Positions 39,638 to 50,430 are shown, counted from the stretch's first letter. The stretch is DNA of 64,000 bases from Lentimicrobiaceae bacterium (GCA_015061295.1 SUWU01000002.1:32800-96799), one strand, 5' to 3'. Numbers and translations are program-made. The notes: generated by a model from the letters alone, not told the origin.

Positions 39638-42600
39638 TCATTTCTTAACAAAACGATTGATAATTTCACGATCTTCTGTTCTGACTTTGAGAATGTAAAC
39701 ACCAGCTTCAAATTCAGAGACATTCAATTGTACATTATTCGCAGTACATTGTTCATTATAGACCATTACACCTGTTATAGTATAGATACTTATTTCTTCG
39801 ATGTTGTTACCGTTTTCGATGAAGAGGACATCGTTAACAGGGTTAGGATACATATTTATTGAGGAAGCGAGTTCTTCTATTCCATCAGGCTCTGTTGTAG
39901 CACATGCTTCCTCCGACTCCTCAGAATAATCTGTTATATAACCTTCATCATCGATACCTGTAATAGAGACTACAGTGAAGCAGTACTCTGTTTCAGGAGT
40001 CATTTGTTCGAGGTCAACAGATGTGTTATAAGTTCCTCCGAGGTATTCACCGAAAAGGAATATACCATATGCCAATGCGCCATCGACAGGATCCCACGAT
40101 AGTGTCATTGTATATGGACCTGTCGCTACAGCTGTAACATTTGTTGGAGGTCCTACGGTTTTAGGAGTCTCAAAACTACTTTGAGCCGACCAATCAGTTA
40201 TACGATCGACGGTACAATAAGCGCGTACATTCCATAAGTATGTCACGCCTTCTTCGAGTTCGTTAAGAACGAGAAGTGGCTCTTCAATATTTTCTATAGT
40301 ATTCCATGTTGTTGAGTTACCATCACGGTATCTTACTTCCCAAGAGAGATGTTCCTCATTACCATCCCAAGAAAGAGTCACTATTCCTTCTTCCAAGAAC
40401 AATGTCACATCTGACAAGAGATTAGTAGGAGCATCACATTCAGGCCATGCCGCTGTTGTAAAAGTAACTACCTCCGACCAGTAGGAATAGTCATTCTCTG
40501 CTGCTATGCCACGTACTTTCACCTGATACTCTGTTTCTGCTTCGAGGTCAGAGAACGTAACCTCTGTAGCACCTTCAACAACTTGAGTGGTAAATTCCTC
40601 TCCACTCTTAGCAAATGCCACTTCATAATTCTCTTGAGCGCCACGCCATGATATATTTGCAGATATATGTGTAACGTCTTCAACTTTAACTATTGGAGTC
40701 TCAGGGATCTCACGACCTTCAATTGCGATATTGTCGATAACGAGTATTCCTGGCACGAAGGCTGTACTGAACAAATGCCAATGGATACGGATCCATATTT
40801 TTTGTCCTTCATATTGCGCCAACTCACCTTCAAAAGCGACAAAAGTCTTATCCTCATAAGAGAACTGAGGATGATCTTCTGGAGTAAATGTCGCTATATC
40901 TTCAAATATTTCACCATCGGTACTAATTTGTACGGCAAACACATCACCCTCAGCCCATTCGTTATAAGCATCGGTAGCAAAACGTGAAGGCTGATAATAC
41001 ATGGTATAATCGAATTTTACAACAGCGTCACGCTGATCGACCATGATAGGGCAGCTTGTCAGTTGGTTTATGATACCATTTTCTGCATCTTTACGGGTTT
41101 CCTTGCACCAGATGACATAAGGGTTTTCTTCTGATGTATAACCTGTTACTGAGTTAGGGACTTCAAATCTATCTTCTTCATTCTTTGTCCAGCCAGCAGG
41201 GAGTCCATATGTCTTGGCAGCGGACAAGTCCAAAGAATAAGGAAGATGAGCTGTGGTAGCGGCATCGGCAGATAATTTATCTGATGAATAACCATAGACT
41301 GGGTCGTAGCTATAAGCCTCAAAGAAATAACCTTTTGAATGTTCAAGTCCTGTTATCTCTATATTTTCAACGGCATCGCCGAAATAGGCGACGAAGCCTC
41401 CTCCATCTATTTCTTGTCCTGCCACATACTCGCCATAGAGTTCCCCGATAAGAGGATAATCTCCGTAGTTGTCACGCACTAACTCTGTGTTATAAACCAC
41501 GAGAACTTTATTGTCGGCAGCGTTGGCACTAAGGTTTATGACAGCTGTTGAATCACCTACTTCAACAAACTCAAACAATGTTGCAGCTGCAGGATTGGTA
41601 TATGTCACCACGGTAGGAGGATTTACGGTATTGTATAGAGGACCGTTGGCACCATAAGCGTTAACAGCATATACTGCGAATGTATAATCTGTAGCACTTG
41701 GAAGATCCCACAATTCAAATTCAAACACATCATCATAATCCCATGATTCATAGTACTCAACAACGACAGCATCACCAACATTATCTCCAGGGGAATATGA
41801 AGTCTTGTCGATAGGAGTTGATGTGATTTCTGTTCCCTCCTGATAGATCAAGAGATATGTATCAACACCTTCAACAGCAGTAAATGAGCCTGTCAACTGA
41901 GTAGAATATTGATTAACGATTAAATTCATTGGTTGTACTTCTGGAGTGACCACATCATCTGGTTCTGTAAGTTTAAATGTTGTACCGTCTAAGATATTAT
42001 AATCTAAGTAAAAATCGTTTGAGGTAGCGTTTTCAGGATACCACTCATTTAGTTCGCCAGCGAACACTCTTGTGGCATCATCGCCTTCACCTTTAACACC
42101 AATAGTGGCGTTGGTACTATATGTCTCTGTGTTACCTTCATCGTCAATACCCACAAAAGCCTCATCAGCACCATTGACAACAAGTTCTATCTCGTTGCTT
42201 CCTTCATACAGACGGAACTGAATATCGAAGAAGTAGGCTTCTATCCCCCAAAATCCTTGAAGAAATCCTAAGTTATCAAACTCTACTGTAAGAACACGAT
42301 TTGGAGCTTCACCTTCTGTCTTATAACTGATGATAGTTTCATCGTTACATATATTACCACGGTTGCCAACAAAACCAATGAGGTTGTTTCCACTTCCGCT
42401 TGAGAATGTATATCTACCATCAGTATATAATGTCACAGTCTCATCACCTAAGTAAATAACTCCGTTGGTAGCAATACCAAAAGATGAGAACATCTTCTCA
42501 TTGAATTTAAAATCGAAACCAATAGGGAATCCCTCTGCTGTTATCTCTTCATCGAAGATACCAGAAGGTAATATCAATTTTTCATTGAAGTTGTTAACAG

Positions 42601-42784
42601 GATCACCCCAATCATCATAGGTAGTTTGGAACAATTCGTTTGTTCCTAAAGCCACTGTAGTACCATCTGTTATTGGAGTGTAGCTACCCTCGTTGATTGA
42701 GAGTCCATAACCATAGATAGCTTGCGCATTTGCCGACATGGTCACACATAGAACCACGACGAACGATAATAAAAACTTTTTCAT
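39638..42784 (-). CDS. Large secreted multidomain protein with fibronectin type III-like repeats and T9SS type A C-terminal signal
   Basis: Signal peptide; FN3-like segments (ATEVTFSDLEAETEYQVKVRGIA, SWDPVDGALAYGIFLFGEYL); tail INMYPNPVNDVLFIENG...AGVYILKVRTEDREIINRFVKK. Confidence 0.85.
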   Translation of the reverse strand: MKKFLLSFVVVLCVTMSANAQAIYGYGLSINEGSYTPITDGTTVALGTNELFQTTYDDWGDPVNNFNEKLILPSGIFDEEITAEGFPIGFDFKFNEKMFSSFGIATNGVIYLGDETVTLYTDGRYTFSSGSGNNLIGFVGNRGNICNDETIISYKTEGEAPNRVLTVEFDNLGFLQGFWGIEAYFFDIQFRLYEGSNEIELVVNGADEAFVGIDDEGNTETYSTNATIGVKGEGDDATRVFAGELNEWYPENATSNDFYLDYNILDGTTFKLTEPDDVVTPEVQPMNLIVNQYSTQLTGSFTAVEGVDTYLLIYQEGTEITSTPIDKTSYSPGDNVGDAVVVEYYESWDYDDVFEFELWDLPSATDYTFAVYAVNAYGANGPLYNTVNPPTVVTYTNPAAATLFEFVEVGDSTAVINLSANAADNKVLVVYNTELVRDNYGDYPLIGELYGEYVAGQEIDGGGFVAYFGDAVENIEITGLEHSKGYFFEAYSYDPVYGYSSDKLSADAATTAHLPYSLDLSAAKTYGLPAGWTKNEEDRFEVPNSVTGYTSEENPYVIWCKETRKDAENGIINQLTSCPIMVDQRDAVVKFDYTMYYQPSRFATDAYNEWAEGDVFAVQISTDGEIFEDIATFTPEDHPQFSYEDKTFVAFEGELAQYEGQKIWIRIHWHLFSTAFVPGILVIDNIAIEGREIPETPIVKVEDVTHISANISWRGAQENYEVAFAKSGEEFTTQVVEGATEVTFSDLEAETEYQVKVRGIAAENDYSYWSEVVTFTTAAWPECDAPTNLLSDVTLFLEEGIVTLSWDGNEEHLSWEVRYRDGNSTTWNTIENIEEPLLVLNELEEGVTYLWNVRAYCTVDRITDWSAQSSFETPKTVGPPTNVTAVATGPYTMTLSWDPVDGALAYGIFLFGEYLGGTYNTSVDLEQMTPETEYCFTVVSITGIDDEGYITDYSEESEEACATTEPDGIEELASSINMYPNPVNDVLFIENGNNIEEISIYTITGVMVYNEQCTANNVQLNVSEFEAGVYILKVRTEDREIINRFVKK

Positions 42785-42795
42785 AGGCTGAAAAT

Positions 42796-44520
42796 TTATT
42801 TAATTAATATTTTGCATGTCAACACCTCGCTGTCGGTTGATAATTTAGCGATATAAGTACCACGTTTGTTAGTCCAAGCGATTGTGTTTAAACCTGCGTT
42901 AAGTTCTACATTATTAATATCGTCTATCTTTCTTCCCATAAGGTCGAATATCTCGATATGTGCCTTGCATGCATTTGCGACCTTGACCATAAACTGTTCG
43001 TTTGAATGATAGAAATCATTTGATGAGGCTATAATATTTTCAACACTTGTAGTGTCATTCACTCTATAGTCGATGCGGCATAGCAAATGTTTTTCTAAAG
43101 TATTATTATTCTCGTCTTTATAATCTTCTTTCCATTTAAGGATCCAGAAGCCTTCTTCTTGGCAGATATAAGATGACAATCCGGAGCGTTCTTCTGTTCC
43201 TGCTATCAATTGGTGAGGTTCTTCCATTATAAATTCGCCTGTTTCTGTTTTAAATGTGATATAAAGAACATCGACATCACCGTAGCCAGCGTTTTGTCTC
43301 ATATAGAACAAAGCGGCTTCGCCTTCATTGCCAGGCTGTATCGAGTTATATCCGAAGCTTGTCTCTTCAAAATCAGCTATCATGATGCCTTCGTCACCGT
43401 AGAGAAGTTCACCTTCCTTCGACACTTTCTGCATCACCATTCTTTGCCAACTCTGACCATCGCTAGTCTCTCTCCAGAATGCGAGGAATCCATCGCCAGC
43501 AGGGTCTGCCATGACCTTACAATTGAAATTTCTAAACCCGCTGTAGTTTAATTTCACGTCGTCATTATCTGATGCTCCACTGAAGCCTATTTCTCCGTCT
43601 TTGGTAACGTATGACATATACGCTGTTTCAATATTTGTCATGCTTCTATCGTCGTTCCAACCCAAAATCACGCCGCCATCGCCCGAAGGCTTCACGTCTA
43701 AGATTGTCCATAACGGGATACTACCCCAGCCACCGCGATAGATACGGGTGTCTTCGCTCCATACAGATGTGCCATCGAAATCCATCTTGCGGGCATATAA
43801 GTCCTGAGCACCGCCTTTAGCATAAACAAGAATAAATTGATTCATGCCAGCATCGACCAAATAAGGATATTGGTAAGTGACTGTCTCCGAGTTCAATCCC
43901 ACTTCTGTTGGATTCCATTGACACTCGCCTTCAGCAGAGATACGTTGAAGGTCTATAGCCATGAGCTGTCCATAAGAACGCATCCATGCGAATACGATGC
44001 TGCCGTCAGAAAGTTCCACCATTTTCATGGCAGCGACCAAGTCTCTTCCGTTACCAAGCAAAACACCGTCTTCTCCCCAGAGCATTTCGCCTTCTGGAGA
44101 AATCTTATAGGCATAAGCTCCCATAAGGTCTTCATATTCATGAGCACGTGCATCAAAAACCACAACAATAATGTTGCCTTCTTTGTCGAGATAGAGATAA
44201 TCATTAACAACACAATAGGAACGATTTGGATAATCGGAAATCAACAGACCTAAGTCACCGAATTTCCTTACGCCATTCTTATCTATCGCCTGAAGACGAT
44301 ACTCGTAAACGACATTATCAGTGTCATACTCATCTTCAGCTTCCTTTAAGTTAGGACAATAACCAAGGAAATAAGTAGTTCCGTCTTTTCCGACAACGGT
44401 TTCATTGTCGTAGATAGAAGTTCCTTCTGTCACAATAGGAATACCTTGATTTTCAACCCACTGTCCATATACACTAAACATACCGAGAAATAAAAACAGT
44501 GTAACGATTAATTTTTTCAT
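42796..44520 (-). CDS. Secreted T9SS-sorted protein, paralogue of the N-terminal half of the upstream 1037 aa protein
   Basis: Signal peptide; DFDGTSVWSEDTRIYRGGWGSIPLWTILDV matches the neighbour; CTD-like tail AHIEIFDLMGRKIDDINNVELNAGLNTIAWTNKRGTYIAKL. Confidence 0.8.
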   Translation of the reverse strand: MKKLIVTLFLFLGMFSVYGQWVENQGIPIVTEGTSIYDNETVVGKDGTTYFLGYCPNLKEAEDEYDTDNVVYEYRLQAIDKNGVRKFGDLGLLISDYPNRSYCVVNDYLYLDKEGNIIVVVFDARAHEYEDLMGAYAYKISPEGEMLWGEDGVLLGNGRDLVAAMKMVELSDGSIVFAWMRSYGQLMAIDLQRISAEGECQWNPTEVGLNSETVTYQYPYLVDAGMNQFILVYAKGGAQDLYARKMDFDGTSVWSEDTRIYRGGWGSIPLWTILDVKPSGDGGVILGWNDDRSMTNIETAYMSYVTKDGEIGFSGASDNDDVKLNYSGFRNFNCKVMADPAGDGFLAFWRETSDGQSWQRMVMQKVSKEGELLYGDEGIMIADFEETSFGYNSIQPGNEGEAALFYMRQNAGYGDVDVLYITFKTETGEFIMEEPHQLIAGTEERSGLSSYICQEEGFWILKWKEDYKDENNNTLEKHLLCRIDYRVNDTTSVENIIASSNDFYHSNEQFMVKVANACKAHIEIFDLMGRKIDDINNVELNAGLNTIAWTNKRGTYIAKLSTDSEVLTCKILIK

Positions 44521-44531
44521 ATGAATAAAAT

Positions 44532-47500
44532 TTATTTGATTAGTTTAAAAGTTTTATTTGATTCTGATGTCATGACATTGACGAGATATATTCCCTTACT
44601 GAAATCTGCCATGTTAATAATGTTGACATTGACAGCTTTAATAACGCATCTACCAGACATATCGTAGATTGACACTTTGAAATCACGGCTTTCGTCGATA
44701 ATGATACAATCGTTGATATATGTTATTTTTATCTCATCATTGCTGATTTCATCTATATTTTCTCCTTCTTCAACTTCAAGGAAAACACGCCAACCAAAGT
44801 CTTTGACCTCCATATTCTGAGTGAGAAGATTGCCTTCATCTGAATAAATTTTCACATGACCACGTGGCGATGTTATTCCGTCGCCCCAGACATCAGTAAC
44901 TTCAAAGCAATATATTTCTCCTTGATCAAGGCTTAATTCAAACTCCAATTCCTTAGCTTCGCCATTGACAAAGCCTTCAAATTCCTCCACTACATTTCCA
45001 TCTTTATCTTTAAGCATAAAGCGGTTGTCGTCAGCGTAACTATCAGATTTTATCTTTATCTTGACATTATCTGTAACGAGTGTCGGTTTGTTGAACGAGC
45101 CTTTTATCTTATTGCCTTCATATTCCTCTCCGTTGATAGAAGCGAGTGCCACCGACCATTCATTTTCTTCTATTTGTGTCGTTGTCCAATCGACAGGAAT
45201 AGCGATTTGTTTCATTGACAAAGCAGGAACTTCACCTGTCCACTCCACTTCTTCTGTAAGACCATTAAGTTCCACATCGAAGGTTGCTTCCGTTATTATC
45301 TCCGTCGATTTATTTTCGAGATATAATTCCACGAAGGAATAGAAGTAGTTTTTATTAATTGGTATTTTAGGTTCTGATATTTCAGCGTTGACAGGTAAAT
45401 AAAACTCAGGATGCGTGAGTTTCTTTCCTGTCACGTTGAGGATATTCGACTCTGTTTCGGAGACGAAAGCTATTATTTCCAATTGTTCTGGCACTACTAC
45501 AACGCCATTATAGTCGGAAGGCAAAGCATATTTATATGACTTACTGAAGAAGTCGCCTTTAGCGTGTTCTGTTATTTCATCGCCTAATGCGTCTGACAAA
45601 TAATCACGCAACACATGTTGGTGCATATATTCGTCACCGACACCGCTGCCAGCCTGATAACCTTGTATGTTGTTCTGAAGGAGAGCTACCGACAACATAG
45701 GCGCGTCTGATGGTGAGTGATCTGTCCAATAACCTTCGATATTAACAGTCAGTTCTTCGAAGAAATCGTCGTATTCACAATTTATCCACAGGTTCACAGG
45801 TGCTATCTCTGTATTTGTCTCTTTCGCTATCATCACCCACGAAGATCTTCCTACTACGATGTTATCATAATATTCTCTACGATTCACCATTCCTGAAGGA
45901 TAGCTGTTAGCCTCGTAGAAATCATGTATCGTGACACCATCTTCGGCGCGGAGGTCAGGTTGATCGGGTGAAGGCTCAGAGAAATGTCCTGCATGAATAG
46001 CGATGATAAAGACTTCGTCATCTTTAGCCAATTGTATCTGCTTTGCCATAGCATGACCATCGGGACAATTGCCACATTTTATTCCGGTAAATTCCTCTAT
46101 AAGTATCTTTTTATTTTCAGCGATAGTACTTACATTATGACTATCAAATCCTACCGTACCATTTTTGGATATACGTTGCATATAAAGACGGCGTGGCAAC
46201 TCTGTAACATCTACATTAGTGTTATCGGCAGGCAAGATACGATAATCTTCCCACATTGTTATCCAATATTCATCGTTGACAATCTTACTGATTTTAAGAT
46301 TTGCCCTATTACCTGTGGATGGTGAGAATGCTATAGGCTCATCAAAAATGAGAGAGCCGTCTTCCTTATCTACCTTCATAAAGAAATTCGTTACATTATC
46401 ACTACCGTAAGTCTTGTCATTTCTCATAAAGAATATAGCTATATTACCTTCTCCATCGTCAGTAATACTTTCGTATCCTAAATTAGTCTCAGAATAAGGA
46501 TATACCTCTACACCTTCTATATCCCAGAGCAGTTCTCCTTGCATCGACATTTTCTGCAACACCATTCTACTATAACCCTGTCCTAACGATGTCTCTCTAC
46601 GAAGTACATATACATACCGATTTTCTTTATCATAATATATTGAAGGAGAGAAGCTACGCAATGTATCGGTATATCCTACTGTCTCACCACCTTCGCCCGA
46701 TACGAAGCCATGACTACCATCGTTCAAAATATGAGCTAAATATGTCCTTTCATAGTTAGTTCCAAGACGGTCGTCATACCAACCTACGAACACGCCTCCT
46801 TCTTCATCCGACTGAACTTTTAGGAATGTCCAGATCGGGATAGAACCAAAGCCGTTTCTATAAATACGTGTATCTTCACTCCACACTTCAGTACCATCGA
46901 AGTCAAGTTTTTTGGCATGTAACTCCTGTCCAGAACCTTTGGCATACACCATAATGACTTGGTTATTGCCAGCGTTGACAAGATAAGGGAATGTCATAGG
47001 TGTGATGCCATCACCTAATATTATCGGCTCATTCCATAACATCTCACCATCTTCTGAGACACGTTCCAAATGTATGGTACCTATCTCATAATCATTATTC
47101 CATGTATGTTCAACCCATGCAATATAATAAGAGCCGTCTTCGATTTGTACCATCGAGAGACAGCCCTGTGTTGTTTCCGAATATCCACCTCTGTTGAGAT
47201 CTATGCCATCATCTCCCCAAAGCATCTCGCCATCTGGAGATATTTTATACAAACGATAATTTTCATTTACATTGGTATCCATGCCGTCGTTTACAGCATT
47301 ATCAAGAGTCTGATAAACGACAATAGTGTTATCGTCCCTATCTAAAAGCGTCAGTTGTTTAGCAGTAGTATATAGCTTCGATTCGAGCTCATCGACAAGC
47401 ATCGCACCCTCGTCAAGGTTACATTGTCCTTTTTCATTATGTACATTAAAGTAAGTAGCTATGCCTCCATTTTCACCAGGACCATTCCATGCAGTTAGCA

Positions 47501-47645
47501 CTGTCCCATCAGAAATTACATTGAACTCCCAGTCATAAACAATAGTTTCTGGCGATAATACATCTACATCATTATTCTGAGCCCTGGAAAGAGGTATTAA
47601 ACCAACGATGAATAAACCAACGATAAGATAAAACTTCTTAGACAT
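44532..47645 (-). CDS. Secreted T9SS-sorted protein with an Omp28/thioredoxin-like domain
   Basis: N-terminal half paralogous to the 574 aa neighbour; KILIEEFTGIKCGNCPDGHAMAKQIQ Omp28-type domain; CTD-like tail KVSIYDMSGRCVIKAVNVNIINMADFSKGIYLVNVMTSESNKTFKLIK. Confidence 0.8.
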   Translation of the reverse strand: MSKKFYLIVGLFIVGLIPLSRAQNNDVDVLSPETIVYDWEFNVISDGTVLTAWNGPGENGGIATYFNVHNEKGQCNLDEGAMLVDELESKLYTTAKQLTLLDRDDNTIVVYQTLDNAVNDGMDTNVNENYRLYKISPDGEMLWGDDGIDLNRGGYSETTQGCLSMVQIEDGSYYIAWVEHTWNNDYEIGTIHLERVSEDGEMLWNEPIILGDGITPMTFPYLVNAGNNQVIMVYAKGSGQELHAKKLDFDGTEVWSEDTRIYRNGFGSIPIWTFLKVQSDEEGGVFVGWYDDRLGTNYERTYLAHILNDGSHGFVSGEGGETVGYTDTLRSFSPSIYYDKENRYVYVLRRETSLGQGYSRMVLQKMSMQGELLWDIEGVEVYPYSETNLGYESITDDGEGNIAIFFMRNDKTYGSDNVTNFFMKVDKEDGSLIFDEPIAFSPSTGNRANLKISKIVNDEYWITMWEDYRILPADNTNVDVTELPRRLYMQRISKNGTVGFDSHNVSTIAENKKILIEEFTGIKCGNCPDGHAMAKQIQLAKDDEVFIIAIHAGHFSEPSPDQPDLRAEDGVTIHDFYEANSYPSGMVNRREYYDNIVVGRSSWVMIAKETNTEIAPVNLWINCEYDDFFEELTVNIEGYWTDHSPSDAPMLSVALLQNNIQGYQAGSGVGDEYMHQHVLRDYLSDALGDEITEHAKGDFFSKSYKYALPSDYNGVVVVPEQLEIIAFVSETESNILNVTGKKLTHPEFYLPVNAEISEPKIPINKNYFYSFVELYLENKSTEIITEATFDVELNGLTEEVEWTGEVPALSMKQIAIPVDWTTTQIEENEWSVALASINGEEYEGNKIKGSFNKPTLVTDNVKIKIKSDSYADDNRFMLKDKDGNVVEEFEGFVNGEAKELEFELSLDQGEIYCFEVTDVWGDGITSPRGHVKIYSDEGNLLTQNMEVKDFGWRVFLEVEEGENIDEISNDEIKITYINDCIIIDESRDFKVSIYDMSGRCVIKAVNVNIINMADFSKGIYLVNVMTSESNKTFKLIK

Positions 47646-47750
47646 AACATTATATTATTAACATTACGACTTCAAAGTTCTCGACTTATTTTTCTCTAAT
47701 AATTATTTTTTAATCGAAAAAGAAAAAAAAAAACCTCAACCAACATATTT

Positions 47751-48401
47751 TCAACATGATGCACACATTGCCTCTACCATATTATAAGCATCTTCATAGA
47801 TGTCTTTCAGTGTGGCATCAAGCATAAAACATGGTGTAGTAAAAATCTTATTCTTTATGTCAGCAACATACTCCCCGTTTGCCGTTGCCTTGTGATGTGC
47901 TCCCATTTCGAGGATGTCTTTTGCGGGACCACAATTATTGTCACCCAATGTTATCGTTATATCTTTTAACACATTAGCCAACATAACAGGAGCTATACAC
48001 ATAGCGGCTATAGGTTTATTCTGCTGATGTATGGCGATGATAGCGTCTCTTACTTCAGGTAACACTGTCATCTTCATGCCATTAATGAAATATGTAAAGA
48101 GATTATTGGCAATGCCGGCGCCACCAGGAATAGCGAGTCCGTCAAAGTCATCAGCGTTAAAATCTGCCAACGGCAATATCTCACCACGAACGATACGAGC
48201 AGACTCTACTAACATATTACGTCTCTCTTCTGTGACTTCTCCCGTAAGATGGTTAACAACTTGATACTGATCCCTGTCTGGAGCAAAACATTGGTATTTG
48301 ATATTATGTTGATCTAAAGCCAACAACAGTGTCACTGTCTCATTGATTTCGGAACCGTCTTTGGTACCGCAACCACCTAATATTACTGCTATATTTCTCA
48401 T
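47751..48401 (-). CDS. elbB: ElbB-like DJ-1/PfpI family protein
   Basis: IAVILGGCGTKDGSEINETV, GLAIPGGAGIANNLF, PIAAMCIAPVMLA. Confidence 0.92.
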   Translation of the reverse strand: MRNIAVILGGCGTKDGSEINETVTLLLALDQHNIKYQCFAPDRDQYQVVNHLTGEVTEERRNMLVESARIVRGEILPLADFNADDFDGLAIPGGAGIANNLFTYFINGMKMTVLPEVRDAIIAIHQQNKPIAAMCIAPVMLANVLKDITITLGDNNCGPAKDILEMGAHHKATANGEYVADIKNKIFTTPCFMLDATLKDIYEDAYNMVEAMCASC

Positions 48402-48943
48402 ATTATGTTACAATCTTCAAATTTTACGATATTATCAGCCACAACACTCTTCTTCATAGAGTCTTTCACCACCTCATGATTTTGGTACAAGACGTTAGCG
48501 ATATTTTCTATGTAAGGATAGAGGAATGACGACTTCTTGACATTAGAGCCTATTAGATTCGTCAGTCCGAATATATTCATTATTAATATTATCACACTTA
48601 ATATCAAGCCGCCTTTTAATATTCCGAAGAGGAAGCCACCTATTTTATCGAAGAAACCGAGATATATAGCCGATACGAAATCGCTCACCAATCTACCTAA
48701 GAAACGTGTCAAGACTACGAATATCACGAATGTGATGACAAATGCTATTATTGTCAGATAATCTAATGCAGCATCTACAAAGCCAGCGAGCCACGATGCG
48801 ACCCAGTCGGAGAAATACATGGCGCCAAAAATACCGACGATGAACGATGCCAAATAAAAAGCCTCTATGATAAGACCTTTTCTCAATCCTGATATAGCGA
48901 ATAATATCAAGATTATTCCGATAATTAAATCTAAAACATTCAT
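48398..48943 (-). CDS. CvpA family membrane protein
   Basis: MNVLDLIIGIILILFAISGLRKGLIIEAFYLASFIVGIFGAMYFSD. Confidence 0.92.
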   Translation of the reverse strand: MNVLDLIIGIILILFAISGLRKGLIIEAFYLASFIVGIFGAMYFSDWVASWLAGFVDAALDYLTIIAFVITFVIFVVLTRFLGRLVSDFVSAIYLGFFDKIGGFLFGILKGGLILSVIILIMNIFGLTNLIGSNVKKSSFLYPYIENIANVLYQNHEVVKDSMKKSVVADNIVKFEDCNII

Positions 48944-48949
48944 AATACC

Positions 48950-49699
48950 TTATTTTGTTATTATTCTTTTTGTTAATTCTGTAGAGAACAAGAAATTGTT
49001 GAGCTCTTTGTTATCGGAACTTATCACCGATTTATTGTCACCCGACCACCACAATTTACCCTTGTGAATGAAATTTATCGTCTGTCCTATTTTTATCACC
49101 GAGTTAATGTCGTGAGTATTTATGATAGTGGTGATGTTGTATTCTTGAGTTATCTCGCTGATGAGGTCATCGATGAGTTCTGATGTTATTGGGTCGAGGC
49201 CTGAGTTTGGCTCATCGCAGAAGAGATACTTAGGGCTGTTGGATATTGCGCGAGCTATAGCCACACGCTTCATCATTCCTCCGCTGAGTTCCGATGTCAT
49301 CAAGTTATTCACGCCATCGAGGTTTACTCTTTTCAAGCAGAAATTCACTCTCTCCAATTTCTCCTCATACGACATATCGGTAAACATGTTAAGAGGGAAC
49401 ATCACATTCTGTTCCACGTTCATAGAGTCGAAGAGAGCTCCTCCTTGGAAGAGCACGCCCATCTCCTTACGTATGTCGTTTTTATATTTCTCTTTCACGT
49501 TAGAGAACGATCTATTATCGAATGTCACCATGCCGTGGTCTGGTTCAAAGAGCCCGATACATATCTTCATCAGCACCGTCTTGCCTGAGCCGCTCTGTCC
49601 GATAATGAGGTTTGTCTTGCCTCTTTCAAAGGTCGCGTTAATATCATCCAAGACGAGATGATCCCCAAATCTCTTAGTTATATTCTTAACCTCTATCAT
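48950..49699 (-). CDS. mlaF: ABC transporter ATP-binding protein, MlaF-like
   Basis: IIGQSGSGKTVLMKICIGLFEPDHG, SELSGGMMKRVAIARAI, LFCDEPNSGLDPITS. Confidence 0.93.
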   Translation of the reverse strand: MIEVKNITKRFGDHLVLDDINATFERGKTNLIIGQSGSGKTVLMKICIGLFEPDHGMVTFDNRSFSNVKEKYKNDIRKEMGVLFQGGALFDSMNVEQNVMFPLNMFTDMSYEEKLERVNFCLKRVNLDGVNNLMTSELSGGMMKRVAIARAISNSPKYLFCDEPNSGLDPITSELIDDLISEITQEYNITTIINTHDINSVIKIGQTINFIHKGKLWWSGDNKSVISSDNKELNNFLFSTELTKRIITK

Positions 49700-50430
49700 A
49701 TCAAAAGCATCTGTGTTAGAATCAAATCTGAGACTATGATAGCGATGCTGCTCATCACCACGCCTCGAGTGCTAGCCTTGCCCACTTCAACGGAGCCGCC
49801 TTTGACAGTGTAACCGACGAAACTCGATATTGACGTTATCATGAAAGCAAAAACCACTGTCTTTATCATGGCAAATGTTATAGTATAAGGTTCAAACCAT
49901 GCACGTAGTCCTACAACATAATTAGTCGGGGTGATAACACCTGTGAGAACACAAGCCAGCCATCCGCCGAGAATACCTACCACTATACTGAATATTATCA
50001 ACACCGGAATGAATAAAAGGCATGAGATAATCTTAGGAAGTATGAGATAGTTTGCTGGATTGATACCCATGACTTTAAGAGCATCGATCTGCTGAGTGAC
50101 ACGCATCGTCCCTATCTCGGAGGCTATCTGAGAGCCTAACTTACCTGCGAGAATAAGACTTATCATGGTAGGAGAAAACTCTAATATTATCATCTGTCGT
50201 GCAGAGAAGCCAACGAGTTTCTCTGGCAAAAGAGGGTTGTCGGTATTGTATGCAACCAATATTGTAGCTACGGCACCAACGAAAACCGATAAGATAAGGA
50301 CAATGCCGATGGATGTATATCCGAGATTATAAAACTCATGAAGAAGCCTCTTTCGAAATATGAGAGCCTTGTCAGGTTTGCGAAAAACCTGCGACATCAG
50401 AATAAGATAATCTCCTAATTTCTTCAGCAT
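49696..50430 (-). CDS. mlaE: MlaE family ABC transporter permease
   Basis: GFSARQMIILEFSPTMISLILAGKLGSQIASEIGTMRVTQQIDALKVMGINPANYLILPK. Confidence 0.94.
   Translation of the reverse strand: MLKKLGDYLILMSQVFRKPDKALIFRKRLLHEFYNLGYTSIGIVLILSVFVGAVATILVAYNTDNPLLPEKLVGFSARQMIILEFSPTMISLILAGKLGSQIASEIGTMRVTQQIDALKVMGINPANYLILPKIISCLLFIPVLIIFSIVVGILGGWLACVLTGVITPTNYVVGLRAWFEPYTITFAMIKTVVFAFMITSISSFVGYTVKGGSVEVGKASTRGVVMSSIAIIVSDLILTQMLLI

Noticed and set aside
49161-49661. 166 aa + strand ORF antisense to mlaF
   Set aside because: Shadow of a strongly conserved ABC ATPase gene; no plausible domain.
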